Source: Biscogniauxia marginata
Taxonomy: Eukaryota > Ascomycota > Sordariomycetes > Xylariales > Xylariaceae
NCBI GenBank assembly: GCA_022695795.1
Contig: MU404091.1
Coordinates: 124,001 to 188,000 of the forward strand
Direction of reading: 5' to 3'
DNA length: 64,000 bases
A program made the position numbers and the translations under genes. The notes under the pieces were generated by a model. The model made no database searches. It was not told the DNA's origin and saw only the letters and a program-made list of their open reading frames with translations. How positions within the stretch are numbered: position 1 is the stretch's first letter; every line of letters begins with the position of its first letter. Of this stretch, positions 1-16,721 are shown piece after piece.

Positions 1-34
1 ACAAAGATTGTCTCATGAATCAAGTTTTTGGAAA

Positions 35-2175
35 ATGAGTCCCAAAAAGAAGTCGGATGAGGAGATATCATCTAGTGACAAGGGAAAAGGGGGCGAGACA
101 CAGGACACTCTGATAGCTACCCTGGCTGCTGCGCAAGCTCGAGAGGCCCTCGCCGTCATCTTTGCCTTCCGCATTGTCAACGCGCTCTGTGTCCGCACCT
201 TCTTCCAGCCAGACGAATATTTCCAGGCTCTCGAGCCAGCATGGCATATGCTATTTGGAGACAACAGCGGAGCGTGGTTGACGTGGGTATGTAGAACAGC
301 CCGACAGACCGTCTTCTATATTTATCTATCATGTGACACCGAGCCTTTGCTAATGGTCGAATAGGAATGGAAGCACAAGCTGCGCTCGTCAATCCACCCT
401 GCAGTGTTTGCACTCAGTTATTTCATTGTCTATAGCTACTTGGGGCCGAGCGCGGCTTCGAAGATCATGACCAAATGGCTTCTCATGGCCCCCAAGATCA
501 CCCAGGCCGGCTTTGCTGCCTTGGGCGATTGGTATACCTGGAGGCTTGCTGAGAGGTTGTATGGCCAGAGTACTCCTGCCGCCTGGTCTGTCGTGAGTAC
601 ACATGTTGCCTATCGGCTTCGGTTATAAAGGTGTTAACTGCTATCGAATGCAGTTGTTGATGACGCTGCTGAATCCCTGGCAATGGTATACTTCAACAAG
701 GACGTTTTCGAATTGCCTTGAGACGACGCTCACATCTATGGCTCTTTACTATTGGCCCTGGGAATTGCTTGGCGTCGACGTAGATGAAAAGAGAGATTCT
801 ACTCCGCTTGATACGTGGGCCCAGGTCAACAGGTGTGCCTAGACTGCTGAAAACCCTCTTATCTCGTGCTAATTTTTTCCGTAACCAGTTTGCGGCTGTC
901 CCTGGCATTGGCTGCGTTTGCGGTGCTTCTGCGGCCCACCAACATTCTTATCTGGCTAGCAATTGGCACCCTTGTGCTTACCCGAGCTACTCTTGCTGGA
1001 GAGTCACCACTCACTCGAAGAGTCCTGCTGATCCTCGTTAGGGAGGCGATATTTTGCGGGTAAGTCAAAGAAACCGCCAAGGACAAGGTAGAAATTTAAC
1101 TTATATCAGATCATTTGCTTTGGGCTCATCACTGCTGGTTGATCGCCAGTATTTTGGAGATTGGACGTTTCCTCCCTTCGCATGGTTGCATTTCAATGTC
1201 GCCCAAGACCTAGCAGTGTTCTATGGACAAAATGACTGGCACTACTACTTGTCTCAAGGCATCCCCTTGCTATGTACCACGATCACCCCTTTTGTCCTGA
1301 AGGGTGTTGCTAAATCTCTAGATGCCGAGTCCTCCGGCTGGCCAGTTACCACGTCGAATACCTTAAAGGCATTAACTTTCACAATCCTTACTACCATATC
1401 ATCCCTGTCGTTCGTGTCCCACAAGGAGGTCCGGTTCATCACCCCTCTCCTCCCGGCGCTCCACATTCTCGCAGCGCCGTACGTAACATCGTTTTTCACC
1501 ACCGCCGCGGAAGCCGCAGCGACATGCCCGCCGCCAGCGCTAGGCTGGAAGAGGAAACCCGTGCTCGCCGCCGGTCTCCTCGTCAACGTCATCATCGGCG
1601 GCTACCTCTCGTACTTCCACGCCGCGGCGCCCATCCAAGTGATGAGCTTCCTGCGGTCCGAGTTCGAGAACATCCACCCCGAGCACCTGTCCCTGTCCCT
1701 GTCCTTGTCCCGGTCCCGCGCGGCAACGGACAGGGCCGATGATCCGCCGCAGGAGCTGTTCGCGCTGTTCCTGACGCCGTGCCACGCGACGCCCTGGCGC
1801 TCGCACCTCGTGTACCCGGGCCTGCGGGCGCGCGCCCTGACGTGCGAGCCGCCCGTCGACACGGCTCCCGGGTCGGCCGAGCGCGCCGCGTACCTCGACG
1901 AGACGCGGCGCTTCTACGAGAACGAGGTCGGGTTCCTGCGGCGGGAGCTGTGGCCCCCGAACGCGCCCGGCGAGGACATGGCGCGCTACATCGTCGGCTT
2001 CGAGGGCGTCGAGTCCGCGCTGCGCCGCTACTTCGACTCGGCCGGCCCCGGCGCCAGGCACCGCATCCAGCTCAAGGAGGTGTGGAGCGCGTGGAACGGG
2101 CTGTTCACCGACGACGACCGGAAGGCCGGGCGGCTCGTCGTGTGGTCTACGGGCTTCTACGATGACGAGGTATGA
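35..2175 (+). CDS. GPI10: GPI mannosyltransferase 3 (GPI10/PIG-B family, GT22)
   Basis: Predicted ER multi-pass enzyme that adds the third mannose to the GPI-anchor precursor. Exons are 35-286, 365-592, 654-832, 889-1059 and 1110-2175, all with GT..AG introns of 50-78 bp, giving about 631 aa. The GT22 luminal motif [11 protein letters not shown] lies at residues 57-67, with catalytic-type PDE at 59-61. The family HKExRF motif (HKEVRFI) is at about residue 381, followed by the conserved ITPLLP. Many hydrophobic segments lie between. The first in-frame ATG is at 35; the frame stays open upstream without another ATG, but the window begins there, so a longer N-terminus cannot be excluded. Oddities are a CTGTCC repeat at 1687-1712 encoding an LSLSLS stretch, and very GC-rich codon use from about 1440 on compared with the 5' half. 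AATAAA follows at about 2256. The neighbour is convergent cullin-4. The family call is strong; the exact symbol rests on motif memory. Confidence 0.9.
1687..1712 (+). repeat. CTGTCC hexanucleotide repeat inside GPI10
   Basis: Tandem CTGTCC copies, the later ones degenerate, in the last exon of the GPI mannosyltransferase encode alternating Leu-Ser. Length polymorphism in multiples of six bases would keep the frame. Confidence 0.8.
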
Positions 2176-3055
2176 TATGGCGTACGTGAGGCTGTGCTAG
2201 AGCCTTGTTAAGGACAATAGATGTTTTGGAAAGGAAAAAAAGGGGAGGTAGGACAATAAATGGTGGGTAAGTGGTATGAAGATAAAGCTTGAAGCAGTAA
2301 ACTTCCAAAACATTCCTAGGTACATTAGGTAAATATATATAATGTTACTTTCACCCCTTTAATGACCTCCCCGCTGGATTAAGACGACCTCGTACTTGAT
2401 GCAAAACCGCCTTGCACAAAGCAGGTAACTGTTGCCCATCTCGTCAATGCGTAGATGACTACCTAGTTGTTTACATTCCACATTACGGATTCAGGCCCAG
2501 ATATTGTACCGCTCCATACTATCATGGGATCCCTATTGCCGACCCAGCTCCAATACAGCAGAGAGAGAAAAAAAAAAGAAAAAAAGGAGAAAGGAATTGC
2601 TCGTTATGGAGCCCCCTAAGTCCCCATGAAGATCATTTAGTTAAGGGACGAGGATATCTCAAGAGAACAGCGACTTACTTCCTCAGGAGAGAACAAACTC
2701 CCATAGTTCCTTACTTAACGCAACAGTTAAGTTTGGTTACACCTAAGGTGACAATGCCAATGGCCTCCCCTGCTGATACAAAGAGGTCTCTTAAAGGGGG
2801 CATTACATTCTGAGTAGTGATATTATTAACACCACCACCACCAGCCGTGATCTTCTAATAAGCACCCGTGCTTCACATAGTTATCCTGGTCAGGGTTGTT
2901 GTTGTTATTGTTGTCATTATCATCTATGGAAGCGGGAAGTACTTGCGCACATGGAGAACTGTCTACAGCAATCCCCCAACCAATTAGGCCCGCCCGAAAC
3001 GCACACCCGTGACAATCTCCAAAGCCTTGATTTGTTTCCAGGATCCAGGTCAAAA
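2176..3055. other. Convergent 3' intergenic region
   Basis: This is the 3' side of both GPI10 (+) and cullin-4 (-). It has an AATAAA near 2256, an A-rich run near 2570-2585 and CCACCA and TTGTTG triplet runs near 2831-2915. A 133-codon open frame at 2412-2813 has no recognisable family, begins with a non-ATG codon and is rich in low-complexity Lys/Arg, so I do not call it. I see no RNA gene. Confidence 0.6.
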
Positions 3056-5703
3056 CTATGCCAGGTATGTATAGGAGCTTCCATCCCGTTCAAGATAATC
3101 CTTCTCAATCAGCCTACCAAAGGATTAGCTATTTAACTTAGGTTCTGGGAGGGAGGGCAGCTTACTTCTCAATATTCTTCTTGATCTCCGCCGTATCAAC
3201 AGCGCCGCGCTTCTTAGTCTGATTAATGACCTCGGCGACAAGGTTGGCATGAGTCATTGTCTTGCGACTCTTCATGATCCTCACAATCGCAGCCTGGGTC
3301 TCGAACTGTCTGTCTTGAGCAACGCGCTTGTGCGTCTCTTGGTTCTCCTCCTTGGTCTCCTTCAGTTGAATTTGATTAATCTTAACGCGATACTTCGGGT
3401 CAACGAATGCCTTGTTGACAGTAAAGGTATCTGTAGGTTTCACATCTCTTCCTTTTGGATGTTTCGTGAGAACACGGACTTTTCCACAGGCTAAAGACTG
3501 TAAAGTCCGGTCGAGATCTGGCCCATTCAAACCAGAACGCTCCGCAATTTGTTGATAAGCTAGGAACCCATCCGGTTGGTGGTCAACTTGGTTGAAAAGG
3601 GTCAACACAACAGCCTGATACGCGCTGACGAGCAATTCCTTCGGGCCCTTGTTGAAATACCCCTTCACAACGCAGTGGGCAAGAGAATGTTTCCAGGTAA
3701 GTCGTCTACCCGTATGCTTGTTAACATAGTAGGCATCAAAATGCTCAAGCTGAGACGCGACTTCATCCGGCAACAAGAGCTGAGTATCTGGGTACGTTGG
3801 CCAAGAGGCAGCAGATAAGACAGTCACAGACAAATCTAAACTGCCCCTCACGTGTCCATTGCCTTCACGCCAGGCTTTGTATGACGCCATTTCTTCGCGG
3901 GCAAGATTCTGATCCTTAAACATTTGTTCAAGGTTGTGTGTGAAGTTGGATCCGCATTCGCTCTTGAGTTTCGCAAGCATGCTTCTTTCCGCATCTTGGC
4001 TAGCACTACGGCCCATCAATAAACGGCGTGCCAGATCTTGTTTGTAGAAAGCTTCAAACACATCCTTGCCCTCGATGAATCTGAACAATTCGAGTGCCTG
4101 ATCCAGCTGGCGGTCTAGCTCTGCATCTTCATCGCCGGTGCTGGCTTGCCCACTCTGCTCAGCGTCCACTCGATCCTTCATATCGGAGAGTAGTGACTTT
4201 GGAATCGTCTTGAGGCCACCCCGAAGCAGCATGTCGATATACTTCGCAATCATCTCGCCGACCTTCGAAGTCCCAGTCTTCCACGAGTTTAAGACTTTTT
4301 TGTCGTTGATGAAGCTATCGAACGATTGCCTCAAGCCATACGTGAATTCATCATCCTTCTTGAAGGCATCCCGAACCATGATGTCCAAGGCTCTCCTAAA
4401 TTCAAGTAGTCGAACAACCATTTCATCACCTCTGGTGGTGTCGTTGACAATTTCAGAGCCGGCTTGCCTGATGTATTCTTCCCACGGTTCCTTCAATCTC
4501 CTCTGGAGGTTGGATAATCGCAGGAGGTCGTACAATGCCTTCATCGAGTCGACAGCGTTTTCATCCAAGATTTTGCTAATGCTACCACCGTCAAGTAGTT
4601 TCTCAGAATAATTATCGATTAGTGTGAAGTGGGCTTGCGTCATGAGTTGTCGTTTCGTAGTACTGTCAAAATTGTATGCGTTGCAACGGTGGTCTTCACG
4701 GCTGAGAAGTCGCTCACAAGCAGATATGTAGCTTTTCAGAGATGCGGCGCTCTGTTCCTCAGCAAACTCCTGAAAATATGTGGCGGAATCTTTCAGAAAA
4801 CGCGACTCGAAAGACTTGCCGTATATATTCAGGACATGTAGCATCGAGATGGAATCGCGTAATAGGGCAGCATCGAAACGGGCGTCTGCTCTCCGGTCAT
4901 ACTCTACCAAGTCACACATGCCAGCTAGCGACTTCGAGCCCGGGTTGGATGCCGTTGACTGCGAAGAGACAAAGACCATTCTCCTAAATAACGTTATTGC
5001 CAGGTCATTAATCTGTGGAATATCCTTGTTATTTAGCAGGTATGATCGATCAAGGTAGCTGAAAACCGAGCGGATTGTTGTCTAGACTGAGGATCAGATT
5101 GAGCGAACTACAAAATGGGGTCTGGCAGCCTACCGACTGAGCATTCCAAATCACCCAATGTTTGTAAATGCTCCTCAGCATGTCGATGTTGGTCGAGCCG
5201 GCCTCCGCCATGATGGATTGGTGCAGCCGGCCGTTCAAGTAGGCCTCACATCGGTGCCGCAGGGTACTGTAGAGCTCCAGGGATGCTCCATGACGACATA
5301 TATCCTCAACGCCTCTGTAAAGTCTTTCTAACGGTTGGCGAGGCTGTTTCTGCTCGAAGATAGCCTCGAGCGCGTCGACTAGCTCGGCCTGGGTCTTCTT
5401 GTAGTAGGCTTCGAGATCGTTGGTTCGTGAAGCAGTGCGGAGGTTCTTGATGACGAGCTTCTTCGCGCCGTGGTTGGGCTGGAAGGCCGGGCGAGGCTTC
5501 GTCAGGTTGACGGTCTCCGGTTGCTTGCCGAGCACCTTGCTCATACTCGCAGCGTCGTGGTTGACGATTTTATGGCGCTTGGGCTCGGGGCCAGGTGGAC
5601 GAGCAGGATAGGGCCCTGTGCTGGCGACGGTCTTGCGTTTTGACGGGGTCGCAAAAGAGTTGGACGATCCCCGGTGTGGCGAGCTTGGTGGTGGTGGATG
5701 CAT
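3056..5703 (-). CDS. CUL4: Cullin-4, scaffold of CRL4 ubiquitin ligase
   Basis: Scaffold that binds a DDB1-type adaptor at its N-terminal repeats and RBX1 plus E2 at its C-terminal domain, in nuclear ubiquitin ligases for DNA repair, replication and chromatin. Exons on the minus strand are 5703-5134, 5081-3166 and 3113-3056, both introns 52 bp, giving about 847 aa. The N-terminus is basic and disordered with a KRKTV/PKRHK nuclear signal, then a KKLVIKNLR start of the cullin fold, LDRSYLLNNKDIPQ, and the C-terminal winged helix with neddylation motif VRIMKSRK (acceptor Lys about 794). The tail ends IEKDYLER...YTYLA, typical of cullins. The last 19 residues come only from the small third exon. 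Exon 2 requires the second of two acceptors 5 nt apart (5087 and 5082); the first would put TAG in frame. ATG at 5703 is chosen because a TTGCAG acceptor just upstream suggests a 5'UTR intron. Divergent from the ABC transporter. Confidence 0.93.
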
Positions 5704-7068
5704 GGACCTGGGGAGGTCCTGCAACAAATAGTCACACAGACCTCGAGCAGGAATAATACTAGGTGGGAGGACGGTGGTGATGGTGTCTTAGCCGTGCATG
5801 GAAGCGGGAGTGGACCGAGTTGTGGTAATGGTATGGCATATGCAGTGCGGACGTGGACAAGGGCCGGAGGTGTGAGAATCCTGAAAAACGTAGGTAGATA
5901 TCAGCCGCCTTGCATGTTATCGCCGGCTTGGGCTGGGTCTTCACGCAATCAATTACGGTATTTGAACCGTCAAGTGGTGATGCAAGAAACGCGTCGCATT
6001 GGAGGGGCTTAAGTCCGAAATCCGTACAATGTACCTAGATTCATCAAAATTCGTATTATATTTCGGTATTAACTTTAATTCTTATTTAATTTAAATATAA
6101 TATTATTTATTTATATAAATATAAATAAATATTTAGTTTTAAATTTTTAACTTTAATATATTAAATAATTAATAAAACGTTATTTATAAATTAATAAATA
6201 AATAAATAATTTATTTTTATATAAAATTAAATAATTCATTTATTTAAATAACTTATTAATTTATAAATAACGTTAATATAAAATAATGTTAAAATTTACT
6301 TTATTTTATTAACTAGGTATTTATTAATTTATATTATAAGGAGTGTTTAATAGGAACTAGTTTATTTTTTAACAAAAATTATGAAATAGACATTCGATTG
6401 AATTCGATGGTATTTATTACATAATGCATACCGATGATTCTTGCTTACATAGAAAATAGTTCCTAGATTCAAGTATGCATAGCGAACTCCGGCCGGCGAC
6501 ACACAAATGAATATATTGAGCACACGATACATCTAAGTCATTTAAAGCTATTTGAGAATGTTGAACTCGCAGCTGGCGGAAGTTGGGCAGGTAAACTTAC
6601 TTATTGCTACCTAGGTAACATGAACATATTTTCGATTTCGGGCCTCCGAATTCGGCCAGGTCATTACTAGTGTAGAGCGGTAGGCGGTAAAGAAGCTAGG
6701 GGCGGCTAGGGGAGGATCGAGCATTGACGAGCGGTGGACCGACCTAGACTAATAAGGTGCATATGTATGTAAGGTGGTAATGCTGTAGTGAGAGTCTTGC
6801 ACTAATGCGCACTAGACATGCCGGCCACCAGGCAGCCCAAAGGCCCTGTCATTAGTAGCTGCACCCCAAGCTTCTCAAGAACCGTCCCGAACACGACGGA
6901 CGACATCACCATCTCTTCTTATCCCCCCCCATGGCACCTCATTACTAATCCTCCCATAACTGACCTCCTACTTTTTTTTCTCCCGTCAACCGAGTTCCCA
7001 ATCGCGCAATTCTTCCTGACCTATTATGATCTGTGTTTGTGCTATTACCCCTTCAGCCTAACACGGTC
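5704..7068. promoter_or_regulatory. Divergent promoter region, cullin-4 and ABC transporter
   Basis: The two genes start back to back and share this 1.36 kb. A likely 5'UTR splice acceptor for cullin-4 (TTGTTGCAG on the minus strand) sits about 10 nt upstream of its ATG. The middle is split by an AT-rich island at 6025-6360. The ABC-proximal half carries an ACCTAGGT palindrome (6609-6616) and a C/T-rich stretch at 6920-7000. No gene is recognised. Confidence 0.6.
6025..6360. repeat. AT-rich island with long inverted repeat
   Basis: About 330 bp composed almost wholly of A and T, sharply bounded by ordinary sequence. It contains a perfect 22-bp inverted repeat, arms 6176-6197 and 6253-6274, separated by 55 bp. 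Further outward sequence is imperfectly complementary. This could be a relic of a small inverted-repeat transposon (MITE), a RIP-degraded insertion, or a simple AT expansion. No target-site duplication or terminal motif could be fixed by eye. Confidence 0.7.
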
Positions 7069-12264
<5,196 letters not shown>

Positions 12265-13346
12265 GTAGACGGTGAAGCTGGCCAAGACGTGGCAACAAGT
12301 CCAAATACCACCAGATTCATTGATGCTTTCCTAGACGAGATAGCAGACTGCGGAGTTACTTGAAGAAAGGCGGGTTTATTGAAAAGGTATCCAGGTTATA
12401 TAAAAAGAATACGATTAAGGTATGTTGAAAAAAGGGGTGAAATCACAAGACTCGTGGTTCAAAATTTATCAGCCTTACCTCGATATGGTTCGAGATACAT
12501 AGGTAGTGAGTATCATCGGTAGTGAGATAGGAGTCCTTGTCACCTCTAAGGGCATGGAACACAAATTGAATTCAGGCCCTTTCTCGCCTCTGCGTACCGG
12601 CTACCCCTTGTTTTGTGATTTAGGCACAGCTGGGCCTACGTTGCTTACCCCCGAAAAGCCACTCTATCATGTACACCTATCTACTTTATCTATATTGAGG
12701 CAAAACGTTTGCTCTCTCATTTATCTCTTTATACCAGCAATGACCTTCCCCGATCGATACAAGTTTATATGGTGTGAGAAGGGAAGAAGGAAAAGAGGGA
12801 AAGAAAGAAACGATTCATAAAGTTAGAGATGGGAAGGATATTTCTCTTCACATGCTTTTCCCCGCCGTGCTAGTTGCGTCTTTATGTATATGACTAAACT
12901 ACTTAGTAGCTACCTAGGTAGGTATTGTACCTAAGCTAGTTAGCCAAGCGGAAAGGGGTGGCAAGGGTTTAGAGAAAATCGGGAGGGTAAGACTCGATCG
13001 ATCGTTTACTGCACCTTTTTTTCGTTGGTTGGATATCTGTTGATCAAACGAAAAGAGACATCCAACCCATACATTATCACTAATATTATTTCTTGAAAAG
13101 GGGGGGCGGGGGGATCGAGGGAAGGTAATGGAGATAACAGATTGGGTTTTTTTACCCCTAAATAAATGCTTATTACCTACCCCCTTTCATCTTCCACCTT
13201 TCTGCACGGTTACCTGCCTCGACTTCTGTTTGCTTTTATCTTATTCGTTCATTTTCTCCTGCTGCTCTTTTTCATCTTCTTTGATTTTCTTTCCCTTTCT
13301 TCTCCTTGTCGACTCCTTCGCTTCTTTTGCGGTGTACACAATACAT

Positions 13347-13362
13347 ACACACACACACACAC
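13347..13362. repeat. (AC)8 microsatellite
   Basis: Eight perfect AC units in the gene-poor region, flanked by ATAC units. Confidence 0.9.
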
Positions 13363-13704
13363 CACCATGTAGCTGGAAAAGTCTGCTCCCATGTGTCCCT
13401 CGGCGAAGGTATATGGGGCTTCGTTTGGTTACCTAGTGGTGCAAGAGGTTTTGAGAGAGGGGGGGGGTTAATAAAAAATAACTTGCCCGTTATGTGCCAC
13501 ACCCCCCTTTCCATCCCCCCCTAAATAATATACGAGACTTTTTGTACCTCTACCACGGCGAAGAACAAATGGTGTTTTGAACAAAGGCTTCCTAACCTTC
13601 CCCCCCCCCTCCACTTCTCTCTCTCCTTTTTACTCTCCTGCCTCTTGCCGGCTGTTGCTAGTTGAAGTGGCAAACTAACCTCATAGAGCGACTAAGTGTG
13701 TAGA

Positions 13705-13737
13705 TGTGTGTGTGTGTACGCGTGTGTGTATATACGC
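13705..13737. repeat. TG-rich microsatellite
   Basis: Interrupted TG repeat with a central TACGCG, grading into TATATACG. Confidence 0.85.
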
Positions 13738-14900
13738 ATCTGATGTATGTTCAGGTGATACCAGGCCAAGTAAGCCGGGGCGGTCTGGTTTATTAAATTT
13801 TGAGATCATTATCTTTTTTCGTCTTGATGTCCACGGGGCTTGCTTGGGTTGGAATCTTTGGGGTTACACAGATTGACAATTATTCGATGTACCTACCTAC
13901 CTACCTAGGTCTCGTGGAATAGATATGGTTTGCATGACTATATCGATCGTGAAACGGGGGGGGGGCGTAGCCTCGTGCTTTCTTTTTCTTGCCTGACAAC
14001 ATTTCTCTTCTTGCCTGCTTGCCAGCTTGCCAATTCTTTTTGTCCTTTTCTTTGCTACCCATGATTGGTACATGTAATGATGTTTCAGAAGGGAAGATGA
14101 AAGGATGTTTTTTTGCTCTCACCTACTGGCTGTAAATCGGCGATACTGTGCCCCCTTAATCAATATACCGGTTATGTATGGGTGTTGATCTAAGTTTCAA
14201 ATTGCCTTATTCAACAACCCTCCCGTTTTCCAGCGGCGGGTTTGTCTGACTTTGAACGCTACGAGGCGCGACCAGAAGTGCGGGGACGAATAAGAGAGAG
14301 CTGTTTTGTGCTAGAACACGTACCCTAATGCCCAGCGGTGAACAACGATAAGAAGGAAAGCAGTGGTGATGATGGGTGGTTGGATGACTTGTTGCAGTAG
14401 ACGATCGGCGTAGCGCCTCAAACGCTTTCAATCGATGAGTTGTGGTTGGTTATACGCGGAGGTTTCTCACGTTTCCTTCTCCAACTTCTCTCTTACACGC
14501 AGAGGGAAAGATTAAAAAGGGGACTTACACTTGGCAACCTGCCACGAGCTACCCAAGCTAACAAAAAAAATACCGACTAACGACTGAGAGGGCATGAGCA
14601 AGACGGAGTACACACCCGCTAAACCAGCTACGTACATAGTTGCATACACAAACATACCTTACCTACCACACAGACTCGAGGTACGAATGTAGGAACCGTA
14701 GATGTCATTCCGGCTCGGTTCGGTACGGTACGGACCACAGCGGGTCTTGAGCCCTCTCGCGATTCGAGCCGCGATCACCCGCCCCGGCACTCACCATTTT
14801 GATAATACCTAGGCAACATTGATAAGCAATGTGATATAGGTTAGACAACTAAAGTAGGTGGTCTGCTCAGTATTGCAGCCAGCAGTAATTAGTATGTAAT

Positions 14901-14935
14901 ACATACACACATACATACACATACATACAAACAAA
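14901..14935. repeat. ACAT/ACAA tetranucleotide repeat
   Basis: Imperfect ACAT units followed by ACAA units in the gene-poor region. Confidence 0.85.
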
Positions 14936-16721
14936 CATCGTCGATATTTCCTTATAGGGGATTGTTCGCGACACGGAGAACAGAGAAACCCTCCCCTCGG
15001 ATGGACTTACTCCTTTCTCTGCAGTACACACTCTTTTCTTCTTTCTTCTTGATATCTAGCATGAAGACATACATAACCTACATACGGTACCATGCACAAC
15101 AACTTGATGTTGAGTGGTGGCTACCTACGTAGGTATCTGTTAGTCGACTGGATTGACTTCCCCATATGGCATAGGTGTGTTGCCTTTATTTCCACGGATG
15201 ACATTCTCTTCTATAGCAATATCATACCGAAAACATAATAAGAGACCATGCACGCCAGATTCCAAAAGGGGGCTAGATCTGGGGATGCATATACATATAC
15301 ACACGTTCTGGCGGTGGACTCGCATGAGGACGGAAAGAGGGCTTAGCATTAAATAAAATAAAGCGCCCTAATTAAAGAAAGGCAAACGCATACATGCAAA
15401 GAGTGTCTTGTGGCTACCTAGTAGCGTATGCCGTGTCACCTCTCGGAGCACTATAGAATGAGGGGTCGTCTAAGAGGAATAGTCAAGATGGTCGAATAGG
15501 TAATTGAATGGTAACGCCCGTCATGTCGGGTGTGGGTTGTAAGAGAATAGGTATGGTAGGTCAGGTAGGTCCCCGAAAAGCTCTCCAAGACTCTGGCTAC
15601 GTAGCTTACCTTCCCCTACCTACGTACATATACTATCATATCATTGCCAAAGGGCCCGACATGCCCCTTTTTTATTAGGTTGTCTTGCCCCCCCCACGAA
15701 ATATCGCCGGCTATCTATCGTACGTCTAAGCTAAGCAACCTGCCTCCGTTCTTATACGTGGGAAAGGGGAAAAAGAGCAAAAAGCAAAAAGCAAAAAGAA
15801 GAGAAGCTGGAGGATTGAAGGCGACAGGGAAGAGATATCTAACCGAGAGCTTACCGATGGCGGAGCTTGGGTAGCTTTAGCTAGGCTGCTGCCCATAACG
15901 TAGTAGTAAAAAAAGAGCTTGGGTTCGGCTACGCTACCTTACCTACCTCCCATGGGGGCCAAGGGGGGTGGTGGGTAGAGGGGGAAGAAATAAATAGAAT
16001 CCTGGCCAAGTGCCGCGCCGCGCCGCGGGTCATCACCTTTTTTCTGCGTCTTCATTGGGATTTACGAGCTGTGTGCCACGTTCCCACTCCCCCGATGTAC
16101 AGTAGTATACGGCATACAAGTACCGAAATTAGGGAAAGAAAGGGAGAGAGGGATACCGAAAAGAGAAGAGATGAGAGAGCTGCGCCTGTCGATCACCACC
16201 GAGATCGTTGGGTCTAGCGAAATGCTTCTTTTCTTCTTTTTCCCCGAAAGAGCGTGATACTGGAACGTGCCAGCTCATTGGGGAGTAGGTAGGAAAGAAA
16301 AAGGCAGGGGGCAGAGAGAGAAGTAAGAAGTATTTTTTTGAAACGGTGGTTGGTCCGCCGCATGGGCTACCGCCGTTGATGGGGCCCGCTAGGTGTAGTG
16401 AATTGCTGTGTTGTATCATGTGTGATGAAGGGAAAATGGGTACGTAGATTGCAGGTAATCTCTTGGAGGTAAGGTGCGTTTATCGAGGGAGGGAACGAGA
16501 AAAAAAAATCCCCCCGTGATTGTGACATTATGGTGCTTCTTTTCTGGAATTCCCAAGCGTCTGGTACGACCGTAGCAATCTCGGGACATTTGTTTACGTG
16601 CTGCCTTATTTGCTAGCACGGTAAAATCAGACACCAGGCGCCTGTGTTAATGAGGGTGGCGTCGTAAGGGCAAGGAGTGCCTATAATACATACACACGAG
16701 GGGGGTGGTTTTTGTGACCTC

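Noticed and set aside
2412..2813. 133-codon plus-strand open frame between GPI10 and cullin-4
   Set aside because: Lies in the convergent 3' region, opens with a non-ATG codon, has low-complexity Lys/Arg sequence, and shows no domain or splice support.
14701..14790. tRNA-like ...TCGAATC... on the minus strand
   Set aside because: The T-arm-like string is not flanked by D or anticodon arms or a pairing acceptor stem.
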